Assembly (NCBI GenBank): GCA_029747015.1
Contig: JAKOGI010000106.1
Location: forward strand, 1,077,195 to 1,141,194
Reading direction: 5' to 3'
DNA from: Carnegiea gigantea
Taxonomy: Eukaryota; Streptophyta; Magnoliopsida; Caryophyllales; Cactaceae
DNA: 64,000 nucleotides
Shown here: piece by piece, positions 13,236 to 26,900 of the stretch
Position numbering within the stretch: the stretch's first letter is position 1
Layout: every line of letters begins with the position of its first letter
The notes under the pieces: generated by a model
What the model was told of the DNA's origin: nothing
Database searches by the model: none
What the model saw: the letters and a program-made list of their open reading frames with translations, nothing else
Program-made: the position numbers and the translations under genes

Positions 13236-13959
13236 AATCTTAGTTAAATCCCTCTAAGAGAACCATCCTAAACCCTCATATGAGCAAGTCGTTGCCAAAC
13301 TCAAGAGGTAGGTCAATTAGACTTTTAGAAGCTAATTGGCTTGCTAATTCCTTATGTCCTTCTCCGATTCTCCTAACTTAAGTGTCGAAGGCTCTTGAAG
13401 ACAGAACGCCCTCTTTCAAGAGTTTTTTTGTAGGAAATTCTTGGATGGTGATGCAAGCTCCTTTTGGATTCTACTCTATGCTGAAATACAACTGAAGGAG
13501 AAATCTTCAAAAAGTATTTGAAATTAGGTTATGAATAATTTCCTAAAACTAGATAAAATTTTATTTAGTGTAAATTTGGCTAACTCTTTTGGCGAGCTTA
13601 GATCCATCAATAGGACTTGAAACCAACCCTGAGAGACCCTGGGTTTGAGGTAACTCCAAATGGGGCATAATCCCAAAAAAGGTAAGCAGGCTAAGTTCCT
13701 CACCAAGATTGAGTCCACCAGATTTAAAAATTAGTTGGAACTCAAGTGGCAAATGATTTCAGTAGCTCTGCCTATCGGCCTTAGGTTTTCATCTAGAGGG
13801 AAGTCAATAGCCCATATTATCAACTGCCAATATCTAGCCTACCTTAGGGTAAAGGAAAAAAGAATTTTATCTCATGAAATCTCCTACTAAGAGGAAAGTA
13901 TCTTAGAGGATTAGAATACTTAAGAAACAAATTCTATTTAGCTAAAGGAACAATCCTAG

Positions 13960-15670
13960 TATGATATGTCGAGATCCCTCAAAGTCATTCCTTACGTCAG
14001 AGTTCTCATAGCAAATTTCAGTCTACTTGACACATTAAGTTCAACATTTAATAAACTTACAATGATTTTGATGAAAAACAAAATTAGTAGGTCAAAGACC
14101 AGTGAGAGTCCAATCAGAGTCTCCTACACGAATGAAATGTTAGAGTGACTAGCTAAATAGTTAGAGTCATATCCTCATCAAAGGCACCTACAAGGAAATT
14201 CATATAGATGTTCCTATAGATTTTTATTCAATTTGATCAAAACATGCAGTTATAAATAGCATCTACATCATTTATTGCTAAGGCTATTTATCCTTGAATT
14301 TATAACAAACTTAAGTCTTGATTGAATATATTAGGAAGCATCTTTCCCCAACAACAACGTTCCTTGATGTTTATTTGCAACATGGGTCATTTTCAACAAG
14401 GGATTTATCAAAAAAAAGATTAATCCCATTTAATCTTTTTATCATTGTAATTATTGTGATTACCTACAATATTAATCAATATTAATTATGTTTGGCGTTG
14501 ATAATGCATCAAGCTAGGGAGAGAAATCAACCACAATCTGGGAAACAAGTTGAATTTCAAATTTTCTGAAGAGATGCTAGCTATTAATATAAAATATAAA
14601 ACATTGCTAGAATGCCTTTTAGTTAGGCTCCCTAACTTGCTGCTAATAGTGCAATTAGCAGGACAACCTAGATGCAATGGCTATATCAATAGTCATATAG
14701 AATAGAGAAGCACAGATGATTCGTCTTTTTTCGAAAAGATTGATTAAGTGACGATAAAGGCATTTACCAAAGAAGGAAAGAATCAAACTTCCTGAGGTAG
14801 CTGTCAAAGTCCCTGTGCAAATATTTCTATACTTCAAGAGCAAAGGTTTAAATTTAAAGAAATATCCAATGGCCAGCCCATTCACATCTACAGTCCTTAA
14901 GCATCAAGCAAGATTTATAAACAGAAGAACCAAGTGAAGATTGGAGGTTACAATACTTGAGTTAAGAAAAGCTATAGTGTCAAAGCTTCTAACAATTCTA
15001 TGTACTCCTTGATAATCTAATTATCTATATATTTGGGTAAAGGAAGTGACTAAGTCTCCCTACTTTTATCATAAGAAGTGTTGTTCTTCTTAGAGTTGTG
15101 AACACTAGGAGTTGAGCTGGTTAGAGTGCTTTGCAGAAAACTCTATGTGTAAGCAATGAGTAAGGGTGCTTTTATTAAGTGTATGGAGAGCCATTACCTA
15201 TGTGAACTCTATAGACAAAAATGAACAGCAAGGCTCCTATTGTATGGTGTTCTTCTGAGAATTCAGAGACTCTAAGAAAAAAGCTTGTTAGAGTACTCGA
15301 TGAAAACTCCAATTGTAAGTAATGAATCAAGGGACTCTTACAGATCTATCTTAAGGAAATAGTGAATTGATTGAATCCTAAGGTCAAGGAAGAGTCTTAG
15401 GTGGGAACATAGCCCAAGGTTGAGTTAGTTGAACTATGTTAACAAAAATATTTTGTCTTTGATCTCTTTACTTTCTCATTATTTACTTTGCTTCGTCTAT
15501 TACATCTTATCACTAAGTCATAGTCTCTATTTGTTCAAATCTTTCACTCAAACTTAAACTTGAGTATCATTAGATTCTTAATTTCAATATTGATAGAAAG
15601 TTACAAAACACCAAAGTTTTTATTATCATCCTATTCACCTCTCTCTAAAGTGATTTATCTTGATGAGTGG
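13960..15670 (+). repeat. Possible Ty1/copia (SIRE-like) LTR relic
   Basis: The stretch has the feel of a SIRE/Maximus-type LTR. It begins near TGATATGTCGAGATCCCTCA, carries GATTTTGATGAAAAACAAAA early (about 14066), and near its end has ACACCAAAGTTTTTATTATC followed by ATTCACCTCTCTCTAAAGTG, which resembles the LTR-to-primer-site junction of such elements. No second copy or pol gene is present, so this rests on motif resemblance only. Short open frames within it look random. Confidence 0.3.
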
Positions 15671-16158
15671 CACTAGCATAATGTCTCTAAGATCTCACTA
15701 AAACCTTATATATGAGCGAGCTATGATCAACACATGGGTAAGCCATCTAGCACCTCAAGTATTGGGCATTCATGTTTTGTTCATTCATATTCGACCATCT
15801 TTCCTGTCTCTAACTTGAGCATTAGATGTTTTTAAAAGGAAAGACCAACATTTCCTTTTTTGGGTTCATGCAGCAGCAAAGTACTCTGAAGGTTTGTAAT
15901 TCAACCCAACAAGAAACCCTCTACCTTGCGCTGAGCATATTAAGTGTTTTTATTGCTAAATTAATCACTACACTTATTGTTGCGACTTTCTTTTTCCTAA
16001 GCTCCCATTTAACAAGGGTATTCGGTGTCAAATTTGTCAAGAAAAATTAGACTTTTATTATTTCACTAATGTGTGAAGGGTGGTATGAGGATCAAGTTAG
16101 ACCTAATGGCCCAAGAGTGCCAGTAGAGAAGGTTTGAGATTCAGAGTTATGGGGTATG

Positions 16159-17488
16159 CTGTAATGCCCCAAATTCCTAACTACCTAATTATCTTAACCT
16201 ATAGTTTAATATTTATAATTGTAGTGGAAATCTTTTAACCAAAAGCATTACCGTCGTCTCGAAACGGATGAGGCTTTCGGAAATCCCGTAATTTCATGTA
16301 TCATTCTCACATTCACTAAGTCCACTAAAAATAAAGATAAGAGAGTACATTCATCATACTATTTAGTTTGTAATACAAGTTACAACTTAGTTAGGGGTTC
16401 TCCAAAACACATCATTAAACAAATTGACCAAAAATTTATACAAGCGACATGTTCTTAGAAGTGTTAGCCTGAAAATCACTGTGAGCAACTAGGCAGCTAA
16501 CCTTCAGCAAATATACCAAGTCCCTCTTCTACTTCTTGCTACCTTCTGACTTGTTAGGAGGATGGATGGTTGTTCACCAATTCCTTGCCTAAAACAGAAA
16601 AAAACATCTCGAATAGTGAGCCAAAACTCAGTACATATTCTGTAAACATAAACTCTATGTTCAATTCAGTTGGCTGCCCACATTTCAAATCATTTTAGTT
16701 CAAAAATAGGAGAAAGAGAGAGAGGGGGCAGAGAGAGAATGTAAGTAAAACTACTTCGCTGTCTATTATATAGAAATAGAACCCCTGTTGACATCTGAAG
16801 CGATCAATGAGATAGGTGCACACCTCTTAGGCCAACCTAGAAGCCTAAGTTGCAATAGTGCAGGTAAACTGAAGGGTGTAATCCCTGATGCTTGATAACT
16901 GATAAGGGCAACTTATTTAGGTGACAAAACATTGTTTCAAAATAATTCATTACATGAACATTACAAGGGTTTTGTATAATTTGAAAAATATGTGAGTTTT
17001 CGAAGAGCACATGCAATAGATGTACCTAATTTTTGAAATCCCTCTCCTCTTTTATGAGAACACTCTTTTATGACTTGAAACAATAAAAGTGACCTAGCTT
17101 CTGCTTGAAATGTATAATTTTTTACAGTTAATACCATGCTAAACAAATTTCATTAATTTTTCAAGCTTAATAAATAATTTGGAACTCCTTTGGCCCTAAC
17201 TATTAATGCATTCACCATTACTTATTTAAGTTGATTTTATTTCTCTTTAATTCTACTCTTTCTTCTAATATTATTGTCACCCTTGTCATCAATGGTATAA
17301 TTGTGTAATGACATAATTCACCTCATTTTTATTCATTTTGACGTTATTATCATCATCATTATTATTATAGTTGTGGCTTCGGCTGTTATCTTTATTATTG
17401 TTATCTCTCTTATCGTTGTTGTCAATGTTATTATTGTTATTTTTAGGGTTAGTATGACTATTATTATTACTATTACTATTATTATTAC

Positions 17489-17551
<63 letters not shown>

Positions 17552-19000
17552 TACTACTATTAGTATCACCATCAACATCATCATTGTTATTATTATTATT
17601 ATTACTACTACTACTACTAGTAGTAGTAGTATTGGCATCATTATTGCTATTACTACTTTATTTCCATTACTACTTTATTTCCATTGTCAACAGCGTTTTA
17701 TTAGGAGTCATAATGTTATTGACATTAGTATTTTTGGTGATCCATGCATAATGAAGCTTGGATTAGCCTAATTCAACTTACAACCTTAGTTTGTTTTTTA
17801 TGCCAAGTGCATGCTCTTGAGTCCAACCAAAAACATCACCTTCTTTAACCTACAAAATAAACTCTTATTCTTATTGGATCCTTATATTGCATCACCCTTA
17901 ACCTACTTAATGACTAGTCAAATTTTTATTTATCTTTTGAACCCCATAATCCTTAATCGATTGATTCACACCATAATCAATCATAACCAACCATAATCAA
18001 CTATAATCAACCCTCAAATTAATTTAACGACTTAAGTAAGCAATTAAATTTAACAAAATCTCTTCCCACAGTATCATTTCCCTTCTTCCTTTACATGTTT
18101 AACTCCAAGAATTACTATCATCATTTGTCAAAATACCCATTTACCATTCTACTTTTTTTTTAAGCTAACCACAATCTTATACTAATCTAATGAATTTTTA
18201 AAACCCCAAAAGTTAACATATTTTCCTCCTTTTCTTCTTCCTTACCAACCTCAACTTGGCATCCGTGTTCATGGTGCGCGCGTGCACACACACGCACACA
18301 CACAACATCATACATACATATATCCTATTAGTTTCATTCAACTACTATTAGAATCCATCAAAATTTCATGAAATTAATGAAATCAAAATTGAGTTCACAA
18401 TCACTTTCCAAACCCTAACCCACCATAACCACCCGTCAGCTCCCAACATCTCCTAATTCAAACTCACCATCAAAATCTAAGAAAATTACAAACAAGCATT
18501 CATTTACTCTAGCCAACTCATTTGCTAACCAATGTCAACAATATAATGGCATAAATAAATAACAAGGATTTAGGGCTTCACCTTCTCAAACACCCAAGAT
18601 ACCAAGCAAGAGGAGTGGAAGGGCGGTGGCACCGGCTGGCGTCTGGCAGGGTGGCGGTGGACCGACACATTGAAAGTGGTGGCTAGCGCATGGAGAGAAT
18701 GAGAGGAAACAAGGGAGGGAGCTCAACAGGGGAAAACAAACAAGTGGATTTCAGGAATGGAAGGGTTAGGCTAGCTTTACAGAAAAAAAAATGTTGTTCT
18801 ATTCTGTTTTATTTTATAAATACCAAATTTTTGGTGTATTAACCTAGATTTTTCTAGTTTATTTATTTTATTTAATTTTTTCCCCTCAGACTTAGTAAAT
18901 ATTTGGGCCAAAACTTAGGACTAATATTTTGGGCTATTAATGGGATAATTAAGGTGTAGTGTGATATTATAAACTTGACCCATCTAAATTAATTAATTCA
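16159..19000 (-). repeat. Inverted gypsy-type LTR, probably solo
   Basis: The left edge TGTAATGCCCCAAATTCC is the reverse complement of a gypsy LTR end like those at 4771 and 10512. Within it, read on the minus strand, are the conserved GTACTGAGTTTTGGCTCAC segment (about 16615-16635) and the hairpin block (16814-16905) shared with the LTRs near 4123, 9870, 47529 and 59970. No primer site or polypurine tract flanks 16159, which favours a solo LTR. The right edge is uncertain; I place it near 19000 and could not find a matching target duplication. Confidence 0.55.
17460..17560. repeat. (ATT)n microsatellite
   Basis: A trinucleotide ATT tract with scattered ACT variants; looser ATT/ATC-rich sequence extends over about 17333-17660. 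The long Ile/Val-rich open frames here on both strands (17301-17771 and its complement) are products of this repeat and not genes. Confidence 0.95.
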
Positions 19001-19062
19001 TTTCACTTTATTTATTTACTTCATTCATTATTATTGTAGTTTCATTTATATAGTTATTATAC

Positions 19063-20339
19063 CATACAACTGGTTGTACAATTAGCAGTTGTACAACCAG
19101 ATTTCAGCTCACTAAAAATAGTATATGACTCACTAAAACATGCAAATGCACACACAGTTTTGCTCAATAAAAATATTTTACAGCTCAGTAAAATATTTTA
19201 GCGAGCTACGACCTATTTTTTAGTGAGCTAATAGATACTTTTAGTAGTAAACATACCCAAGTCAAAGTATTTATATGCCCGAGTTTCGCTTAGTAAAAAT
19301 ACCATATAACTTATTAAAATGTGATTTGATACCAAAAAAAAAAAGGATATTGTACATATGAAGCTCAGTAAATTATAATCTAGTTATCTATATTATTCTT
19401 TTTTTAGTAAACTATGATATTTATTTAGTGAACTGCCATAGTTCTTCAGTGAGTTATGAAATACATTTGGTGATCAATATGATTTAGTGATTAGTATTAA
19501 TTATTCATAATAAAAAAGAGTGAACAAACATATAATACACAATTTAAGTGAGCGCATACACATTCTTCTTCATATCTAATGTACAATTTTTTTAATAAGT
19601 TGCATTATGACTTTTGGTGAGCTATAATATATATTTAGTAAATAATACTTCATATGTATCTCCAATGTGTTATGATATCTTTTGATTAACTCAAATATAA
19701 GATTGTTTATATGTACAAGAATGACATACTTGAAAATTTTCAATCACTTATACTCTTACTATTTCTTTTAGTAAGCTATGATATGTATTTGCTGAGCTAT
19801 GATATATATTTAGTGAGTTATAAAATATATTTGTGATCGATATGATTCAATGAGCAATACTGACGAATCAAAATGAGCAAGTAAACAATATAATACACAA
19901 TTTTAGTGAGCACACACACATTTTTCTTCATATTTTGACGTACGGTTTTTTTAGTGAGCTGCATTGTGATTTTTGATAAGCTATAATATATTTTTAGTGA
20001 GCAGTACTTTATATTTATATTCTAATGTGTTATGATATTTCTTTTGATTAACTCAAATATAACATTGTTATATGTACAAAAATGACATACTTGAAAAGTT
20101 TCAATCATTTGTACTCTTACCATTTCTTTTAGTGAAATATGATATATATTTAGTGAGTTATAAAATATATTTGTGATCAACAGGATTCAATGAGCATACT
20201 AACTATTCCTAATCAAAATGAGCGAATAAACAATATAATATACAATTATACATTCTTATTCATATTTTGAGTCATGACATTATTTTAGTGAGTTGCATTA
20301 TAACGTTTGGTGAGTTATAGTATATATTTATTGAGTGAT

Positions 20340-20345
<6 letters not shown>
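19063..20345 (+). repeat. Dispersed TAGTGAGC-type repeat, copy A
   Basis: It begins with CATACAACTGGTTGTACAAT and carries many variants of a motif close to TTAGTGAGCTATGATATATA, spaced about 21-22 bp within short clusters. The clusters recur in larger units of about 360-370 bp (near 19395, 19766 and 20129), each containing an ACATTCTTCTTCATAT-like segment and a GACATACTTGAAAA-like segment. The third unit runs into a microsatellite. The same sequence recurs at 44899-45144 plus 60659-62060. No coding capacity was seen. Confidence 0.75.
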
Positions 20346-20404
<59 letters not shown>

Positions 20405-20457
20405 GAGTGTGTGTGTGTGTGTGCGTGTATGTGTGTGTGTGCGTGTGTCTGTATATA

Positions 20458-20556
<99 letters not shown>

Positions 20557-20615
20557 ATATATGTACATGATATATATATATGGTGTATATACATATATGT
20601 GTGTGGTGTATGGAT

Positions 20616-20700
<85 letters not shown>

Positions 20701-20726
20701 TATATATACAAAATGTATACATATAT

Positions 20727-20782
<56 letters not shown>

Positions 20783-20890
20783 TCTATATATGTATATGTA
20801 TTATGTATGTGTGTGTGTTTGTATATATATATATATGTGTGTGTGTGTGTATATATATATGTGTGTGTGTAGATAGATAGAGAGAGAGAG
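20342..20890. repeat. Compound (TA)n/(TG)n/(GA)n microsatellite, about 550 bp
   Basis: Alternating blocks of TA and TG/CA dinucleotides, ending in AGATAGATAGAGAGAGAG. It gives long Ile/Tyr/Val/Cys open frames on both strands that are artefacts. Confidence 0.97.
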
Positions 20891-22104
20891 AGCCAACTTA
20901 GTTGAATAGAATAAATAAAAAAATAAATTTAAGTAGATGAAGTGTAAATAAATTCATTAATAGCCTAAATTATTTTTTAAAAAAAATAAAGGAAGATTAG
21001 GAGACTAAAAAAATAATGCTTTAACGTTATGCTTGGAAAAGTCTGAAACCATGACCTATCGGATGCCAACCAACGACCCAGCCGCTAGAACAATTGTTGC
21101 ATGTCAGTGCCTGCTGCGCATTTTTGTATATATAGTATCCGACAGGACAAAGTGAACAGCCCTACCCAGTTGTACATAATTATTTGCGTCATTTGTATGC
21201 TGCAAGTGGGACAACTTATGCATACCTTTGTATTCGATGACTTCCCATTTTAATTTAAACAGCTAAGTTTACCCATTTATCATTTAAATGTTGCTTTATG
21301 GTTTTGAAAAGGTTAATATGAAGCATAATAGAACTTCATCTCGAAGCTATTCTGTTGATTCAACCTACAATTGAATAAATATATAAATGCTAAATTTAAA
21401 GACGGCGCAAACTTAATTAAGTTTAAATTAAGATAATTTAGGGTGATTCGTATGAATCAAGTTTGAGGCACTACATATGCCGACCCTCATTAGGTTTGGG
21501 TAGGACTATGGTTGAGAAAACTCATATCAACTAACCATACTTATCTTGCCCTGATATGCCCCTTACTATTTTTCGATAAGGTCTGTTTATAAGGTGCTTC
21601 TAGTACATTATAAAAATTTAAATTGCAAACAAACCTAATAAATAGTTCGTTCAGTTCAGATTCAGGGTTTGTCTTGTTGGATAGGTGTACATGTAAAATG
21701 AAAGACATAATGGTAAAAGTCTAATTAATTGGGATGAAAAAGATAATGAATTGCATTGTAGGCCCTTGTGAAAATGCAAGACTAACACTGCTAGGCCACT
21801 GAACAAACACCTGGCACATGTGCTCTTTAGTTAGCATTGTGTAGTGCCTATTTGCAACTTTTCTAGATAGGAGGAACCATGGTTGGGCCATGGTCAACAC
21901 CACAGTCCGTGGTGCCCTGCAGTTTGCCTAATCCAATGAGCATTGTCTTGCAAAGCCAATTGCTCTTATCCAATGTCATAACAGTTACTTGGATAAAACG
22001 GATTGGTTGCCAGGATTACTAATTAAATTTATTTAATTAACAATTTTTATATAAATTTAGATACATAAATACTCCCTGTAAGTCATTGGTTTTTCTAAGA
22101 AACA
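20891..22104. other. Intergenic, nothing recognised
   Basis: AT-rich sequence without a supported gene. The 60-codon minus-strand frame at 21721-21903 has no recognisable motif. Confidence 0.5.
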
Positions 22105-22961
22105 CTAGTACCATACCCCTGCGATGCGAAGGCTGTTGCTTTACCTTTTTAGTGAATGCATTTACGTGATTCATAATTTATCTATTTATCAACTGTTTAT
22201 TTTTTCTCTCTTATCGATTGATATACATATGTTAATAATTCTTTAATTAATAAAAATAAAGTGAATAATATTAAAAAAATAAAAATAAAAATAAAAAAAC
22301 CATGAGAATAATGAAATAAGAAGAATCTGAGTAAGAAAATTGGCACAAAAGAGAATAATTCAACATTTCAAATTTATATATGTAACATCTCTGCCCTATA
22401 ATACAACAAAGAGTTTAGTGTTTCATTATCTCGGTTATTTAAAATTTTCTTCTATAAATATTAGATTTATTAGCTTGTACAGATGTATAATATGTTAATC
22501 ATAGAAGTTTGAAAAACTTTCCACATTACAGTTAAACATGTTTGAGTTTTTTTAATGCTATATTCAAAACAAATAGGTTTGATCGATAATTAAAATTTTT
22601 TAAAAGTAGAAACTTTTGGTATAAAAATCCAAAAGGGTGAGAATAATAAAAATGAAAAAATAATGATGAGAGATTACAAGTCAAATTGCTTGAAAAATAT
22701 AGCATGAAAATTTAAAAGGATGAGCCCAATAAAATGAAAAGAATGAGAGGCTATAAAGTAATGAAGGAGAAAATACAGATTAATATTTGATATTTAAAAT
22801 TTTAATTTGCAATAATATTTGATTGTATATTGTGGGCCCTGTTCGGATGGAGTAAAAAGAGTCACCAACCAACCTTTTACTCAATGCACAAGATATAAAG
22901 TTATGAACGTATAGATTGTCAACCAAATATCTCTCTAAAAAATTATATTTTACTAATATTA

Positions 22962-23591
22962 TGCAACACCCGCAACCCCTAAGGTCGGAAGCGTTACGCT
23001 TTCTTAACTTTCAACTTAATTTTTGGAATGAAACGGACAGAGTTTTTCCTGAAAACTGGCCGTTTACAGGCTAAAAGTCTTACAATAATCCCCTGCAAAT
23101 CAACGGAAGCATATAACATTTAAAAGAAGCTCAACGGCCACACGCCGGAGTTTACAACTCGGCGAGCCACCCGCTCAGAGTACACCAAATAGAATAGTTT
23201 TTTAATACATGAAAATTAAAAGATATAACTCAACGGTTTACACAACCGGAGTACTAGGGTTTACATCTCAAAACACAGCTAATTTTGCATAAAGACATCT
23301 AACTAATCAGATGATTGGCTCACATGGCCATACAGAGTGACTCATAAACAATATGCTTTATATGAGCTAGAAAACTTAGTTTACAACAATTATAAACTAG
23401 GAATACGTTACATCACATTGTTAAACATATGAATCTACTTCTATATGGCAGACATGACTCTTTTTCAAGTAGGGGTAGACTCCAACTCGCGTAAGTAGCT
23501 TGACTTCCACCTGTCATAACAAAAGCCTGGGAAAAAGGGGGAAAAAGTAATGGGATGAGCAACCACATGCTCAGTGAGAATTCCCCTACTA
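22962..23591 (-). repeat. Inverted LTR 3' segment
   Basis: This is the reverse complement of about 27690-28290, roughly 90% identical by eye. Landmarks include CAACGGCCACACGCCGGAG against the GTGTGGGCGTTGAACTTC region, and GATGAGCAACCACATGCTCA against TGAGCGTGTGGTTGCTCATC. Its inner edge stops one or two bases before the TG start of the direct LTR. Confidence 0.8.
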
Positions 23592-25711
23592 GTGTAAGGC
23601 CCGCGTACTTTATATTCCGTTGAGTTGTTCGTGATGCCTTTTACGTTATAAAAGCCGTATTTTATTAGCGATATGAGCTAAAATTATTTTCTAAGTGCCT
23701 ATGTAAGCGTTGATTTTATTAAAAAGTATATTTTTGTCGCCAGTAATAATGTTATTGTTATTAGTTTTGAAAATCTTTCGATGATTTTTAATAAGCGTTA
23801 TTAACGGTTATTAACGAGTACTAAATCGATTAGGAACCCGAATACGATTAGGTTGTCAACCTTACAAGTAGCTCGATAATTATTAAATCGAGCCTAGACA
23901 TGCTTGGGAATGAATAATCGATGAATGATCAGGTTATCAACCATTGAATTTAGAGTTTGGGATGCAAATTAGGCTAGCGACACCGATTCCTGAATAGCTT
24001 GGACCAAATAAATAAAAGAGAGTAGGGAGGGACAACTTGGTAATTTGTGCATGTCCCTGCTTTCTCCCTCACCTGCCCGCGAGCCTCCTCCCCCCCAATT
24101 CACGACATCTCTTTTCTCTCTCTCTACTTCATCTTCTTCCTCCTCTGCTCCACCATACGCACGCCACCAAAGCTCGAAGCCCAGGAGATTTTCTCCATTT
24201 TTTGCTACAAAATGATCCCACTCGACCTCCCCTCTAAGCTAGCCACCCATTTGGTGCGAATTTGGGTCGAAATCCGAATGAACCAACCACGTTCTAGCGC
24301 CGAATTAGAGCTTGAATGCGTGCCCCAGGTATGGCCATGCACTCCAACTCTTAATTGTTTCAATTTCCTATTAATGAGGGCGGAAATCACCTCCTAACAG
24401 ACCCGATTCAACCTCAATTCGGGAAGTGATTTTTGGGTCATTTCTAGGGTTCGAATTTTGGGAGTTTGGGTGCGATTTGGGTCCTGTTCAAGAGTGGGTG
24501 AGCAAGAGCCGAAAGTTTGGACTTGTTTGAGCCCCTAAAGTCAAGCCCACAGCCATGAATCAAACCTCCAGCTTAGGTTCAAGGTGAGGGTCCCTTTCCT
24601 CCTAAATTACTAATAATTTCAATGTTTTTATCGCAATTAGCTAGAATATGTTGAAGTTGAGCGTGGAAATCATGTTGGGTGAATTAGTATTCATATTGAC
24701 AATTTATAAGTTCGGAATCAATTTGGGTTAAATGCATGTCGGATTGATGCTGAATTTTAATAACCTGGCAGATTGGAGAAATACTTAACAAAGGGATGTT
24801 GTTATAGCATGATTAATTTATCAATTTATTAGTTAAACTGTGCTTGAAGCCTAAGGATGCTAGCCGAGTGATTGAAATGATTATGGAATGAACTGAATAA
24901 TGTTTAAAGGGTCATGGCTAAATCAGTTTGGGTGCGTCGACAGTTTATTTGTAGGAGTCGCAACGAAATATTATGCCTATGATCAATGGTTTGCGAACTG
25001 GAAAGTAAATGTCACTTGAAGTCTCTATTTGTATCAGTTTAGTATACACTAAAATTCTAAGTTGACTATTAAGTATGAATGTCATACTTATATATGATCG
25101 TTTTATATACTGTTGGTTTGTATATGCCAATATTAAACCAAGCTTGGTAGTTCGATGGCTTGATGTGAAACTATTGAGTGGTTCGAGGATCTTGTGGTCT
25201 GTGCTATGTGAGGAGGGAGATAGGGTTGTGAATTGCCGCAATCATGTGGATTGCGAAGCCATTTGTGGCTTAATGAATGGTGATATGAAGTGTATGAATA
25301 TGCTATGTGTGAACCCCTTTTCCCTCAATGTGCTAAGTGACATTAAGTGAATAGTTTTCGAAATGCAGACATGTTTAAGAAAGATTGTCAAATGCATGTT
25401 TTCATGATTTCGAATGCTTCTAAGTACTTACCAATTGTCTGGTAGTATATGAAAATGTTTATAGCCTATAAGGAATCCTAAATCGTCGAACCACTTAGTT
25501 AGTAACTCGACTGAATAGTCGATAGTTTTAGAAAGTTTAAAAGTGAATTAAAAGTGGATTTAAATATGCTTAAGGCTTTGGTTTGTATACGACTTCTCCT
25601 TAAGTTTAAAAGGATTTAAACAACCCGAAGAAGAGCACCTCAAGGTGCTAATTATGAAGCTTAGCTTATTTGCATGCATTTTGCTTACTTAAGTCTCTAT
25701 TGAGTTTCGAT

Positions 25712-26495
25712 CTACGATTTAGCAAATGTATTACGTTTAAAAGAAGCTTTTAAGCTAAAAAGTGAAGTCGTTTTTATGAGTTAGTTAGCAATCGTTTTAC
25801 ATTTATAAGAAGCCTTTTAGTTAGAAACGAAGTCGTTTTTATGATTTAGTAACCCTATTATGCTTATACGAAACTTTCAAGTTAGAAACAAAGTCGTTTT
25901 ATGATTACGCAACCTTATTACGTTTATAAAAAGCCTTTTAGTTGAAAAAACGAAGTCGTTCTACGATTTAGTAAACTTATTGCGTTTATACGAAGCATTC
26001 AAATTAGAAACTAAGTCGTTTTACGATTTAGTAAACGTGTTACATTTATAAGAAACTTTTAGGTTTAAAGTGAAATCGTTTTAAGTATTAACCAACTTAT
26101 TGCCTTTATAAGAAGCTTTTAAGTCTAAAAGGAAGTCGTTTTACGAGTTAATAAATGTATTACGTTTATACGATGCTTTTAAGTTAGAAATGAAGTCGTT
26201 TTACAAATTAGCAAACGTTTTACGTCTATAAGAAGTTTCTTAAGTTAAAAACGAAGTCATTTTGCGAGTTAGTAGTCGTGTTACGTTTATGCAAAGCTTT
26301 TAAGTTAGAAATGAAATCGTTTTACAATTTAACAAGCTTATTACATTCTTAAGAAGCTTTCAAGTTTCAAAAGAAGTTGATTTATGTGTTAATAAACTTA
26401 TAACGTCTATAAGAAGATTTTAAGCTATTTACGAAGTCGATTTACGAGTTAGCAAACTTCTTCCGTTTATAAGAAGTGTTTAAACCAAAAACGAA
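25712..26495 (+). repeat. Tandem array of about 60 bp units inside the LTR
   Basis: About 12-13 diverged units, each with the pattern GAAGTCGTTTTACGA, then TTAGTAAAC, then TTACGTTTATAAGAAGC. The units vary by scattered substitutions. Confidence 0.85.
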
Positions 26496-26627
26496 GAAAC
26501 TATAAACATTTCAAAAGGTTATGGTCATTTTGTTAAAAAGTAAATTTTCAGCAAAGTAAGCGTTGAAAAAGAGATATGAAATATGACTTTAAAGGCTCAG
26601 AAAGTGCTAGGCAATTGGCCAGAGGGT

Positions 26628-26900
26628 AGGAACTGGACTCAAGATATGAGTTATCTTGATGTGAGCTGTTCCTGGAAACTGGACGCAAAGATGGCGTGAA
26701 CTGTTTCCCCCTAAAGAAATGTTAGGAACTGGACTCAAGATATTAATTATCTTGGTGTGAGCTGTTCCTGGGAACTGGACTCAAGATATGAATTATCTTG
26801 GTGTGAGCTGTTCCCCAGATAAGTTATGATGTGCGACGCATAAGAAAACCTTGAGGGTGACTGGACTCAGGATATGATTATCCTGATGTGAGCTGTTGCC
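26628..26900 (+). repeat. Hairpin-containing tandem repeats inside the LTR
   Basis: Five related units start GGAACTGGACTCAAGATATG or close to it (near 26628, 26674, 26724, 26768 and 26857). Most contain the self-complementary pair CAAGATA ... TATCTTG followed by GTGAGCTGTTCC; the second unit has lost the pair. The last unit reads CAGGATATGATTATCCTG, so both arms changed together. Confidence 0.8.

Larger units (their letters stand above)
10513..13959. other. Intergenic, repeat-derived, no gene recognised
   Basis: No convincing coding region was found. Open frames at 10508-10988 (minus) and 11472-11822 (plus) overlap others on the opposite strand and show no known motif. Recognisable items are a perfect 14 bp palindrome (11435-11448), a 43 bp tandem duplication (12458-12540) and an AT microsatellite (13143-13233). 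Confidence 0.5.

Noticed and set aside
17301..17771. 156-codon Ile/Val-rich frame and its antisense partner, resembling membrane proteins
   Set aside because: Produced by the ATT/ATC microsatellite; hydrophobicity is a by-product of the codons.
20272..20880. Long open frames on both strands with Ile-Tyr or Val-Cys repeats
   Set aside because: They come purely from TA and TG dinucleotide repeats, which are open in several frames on both strands.
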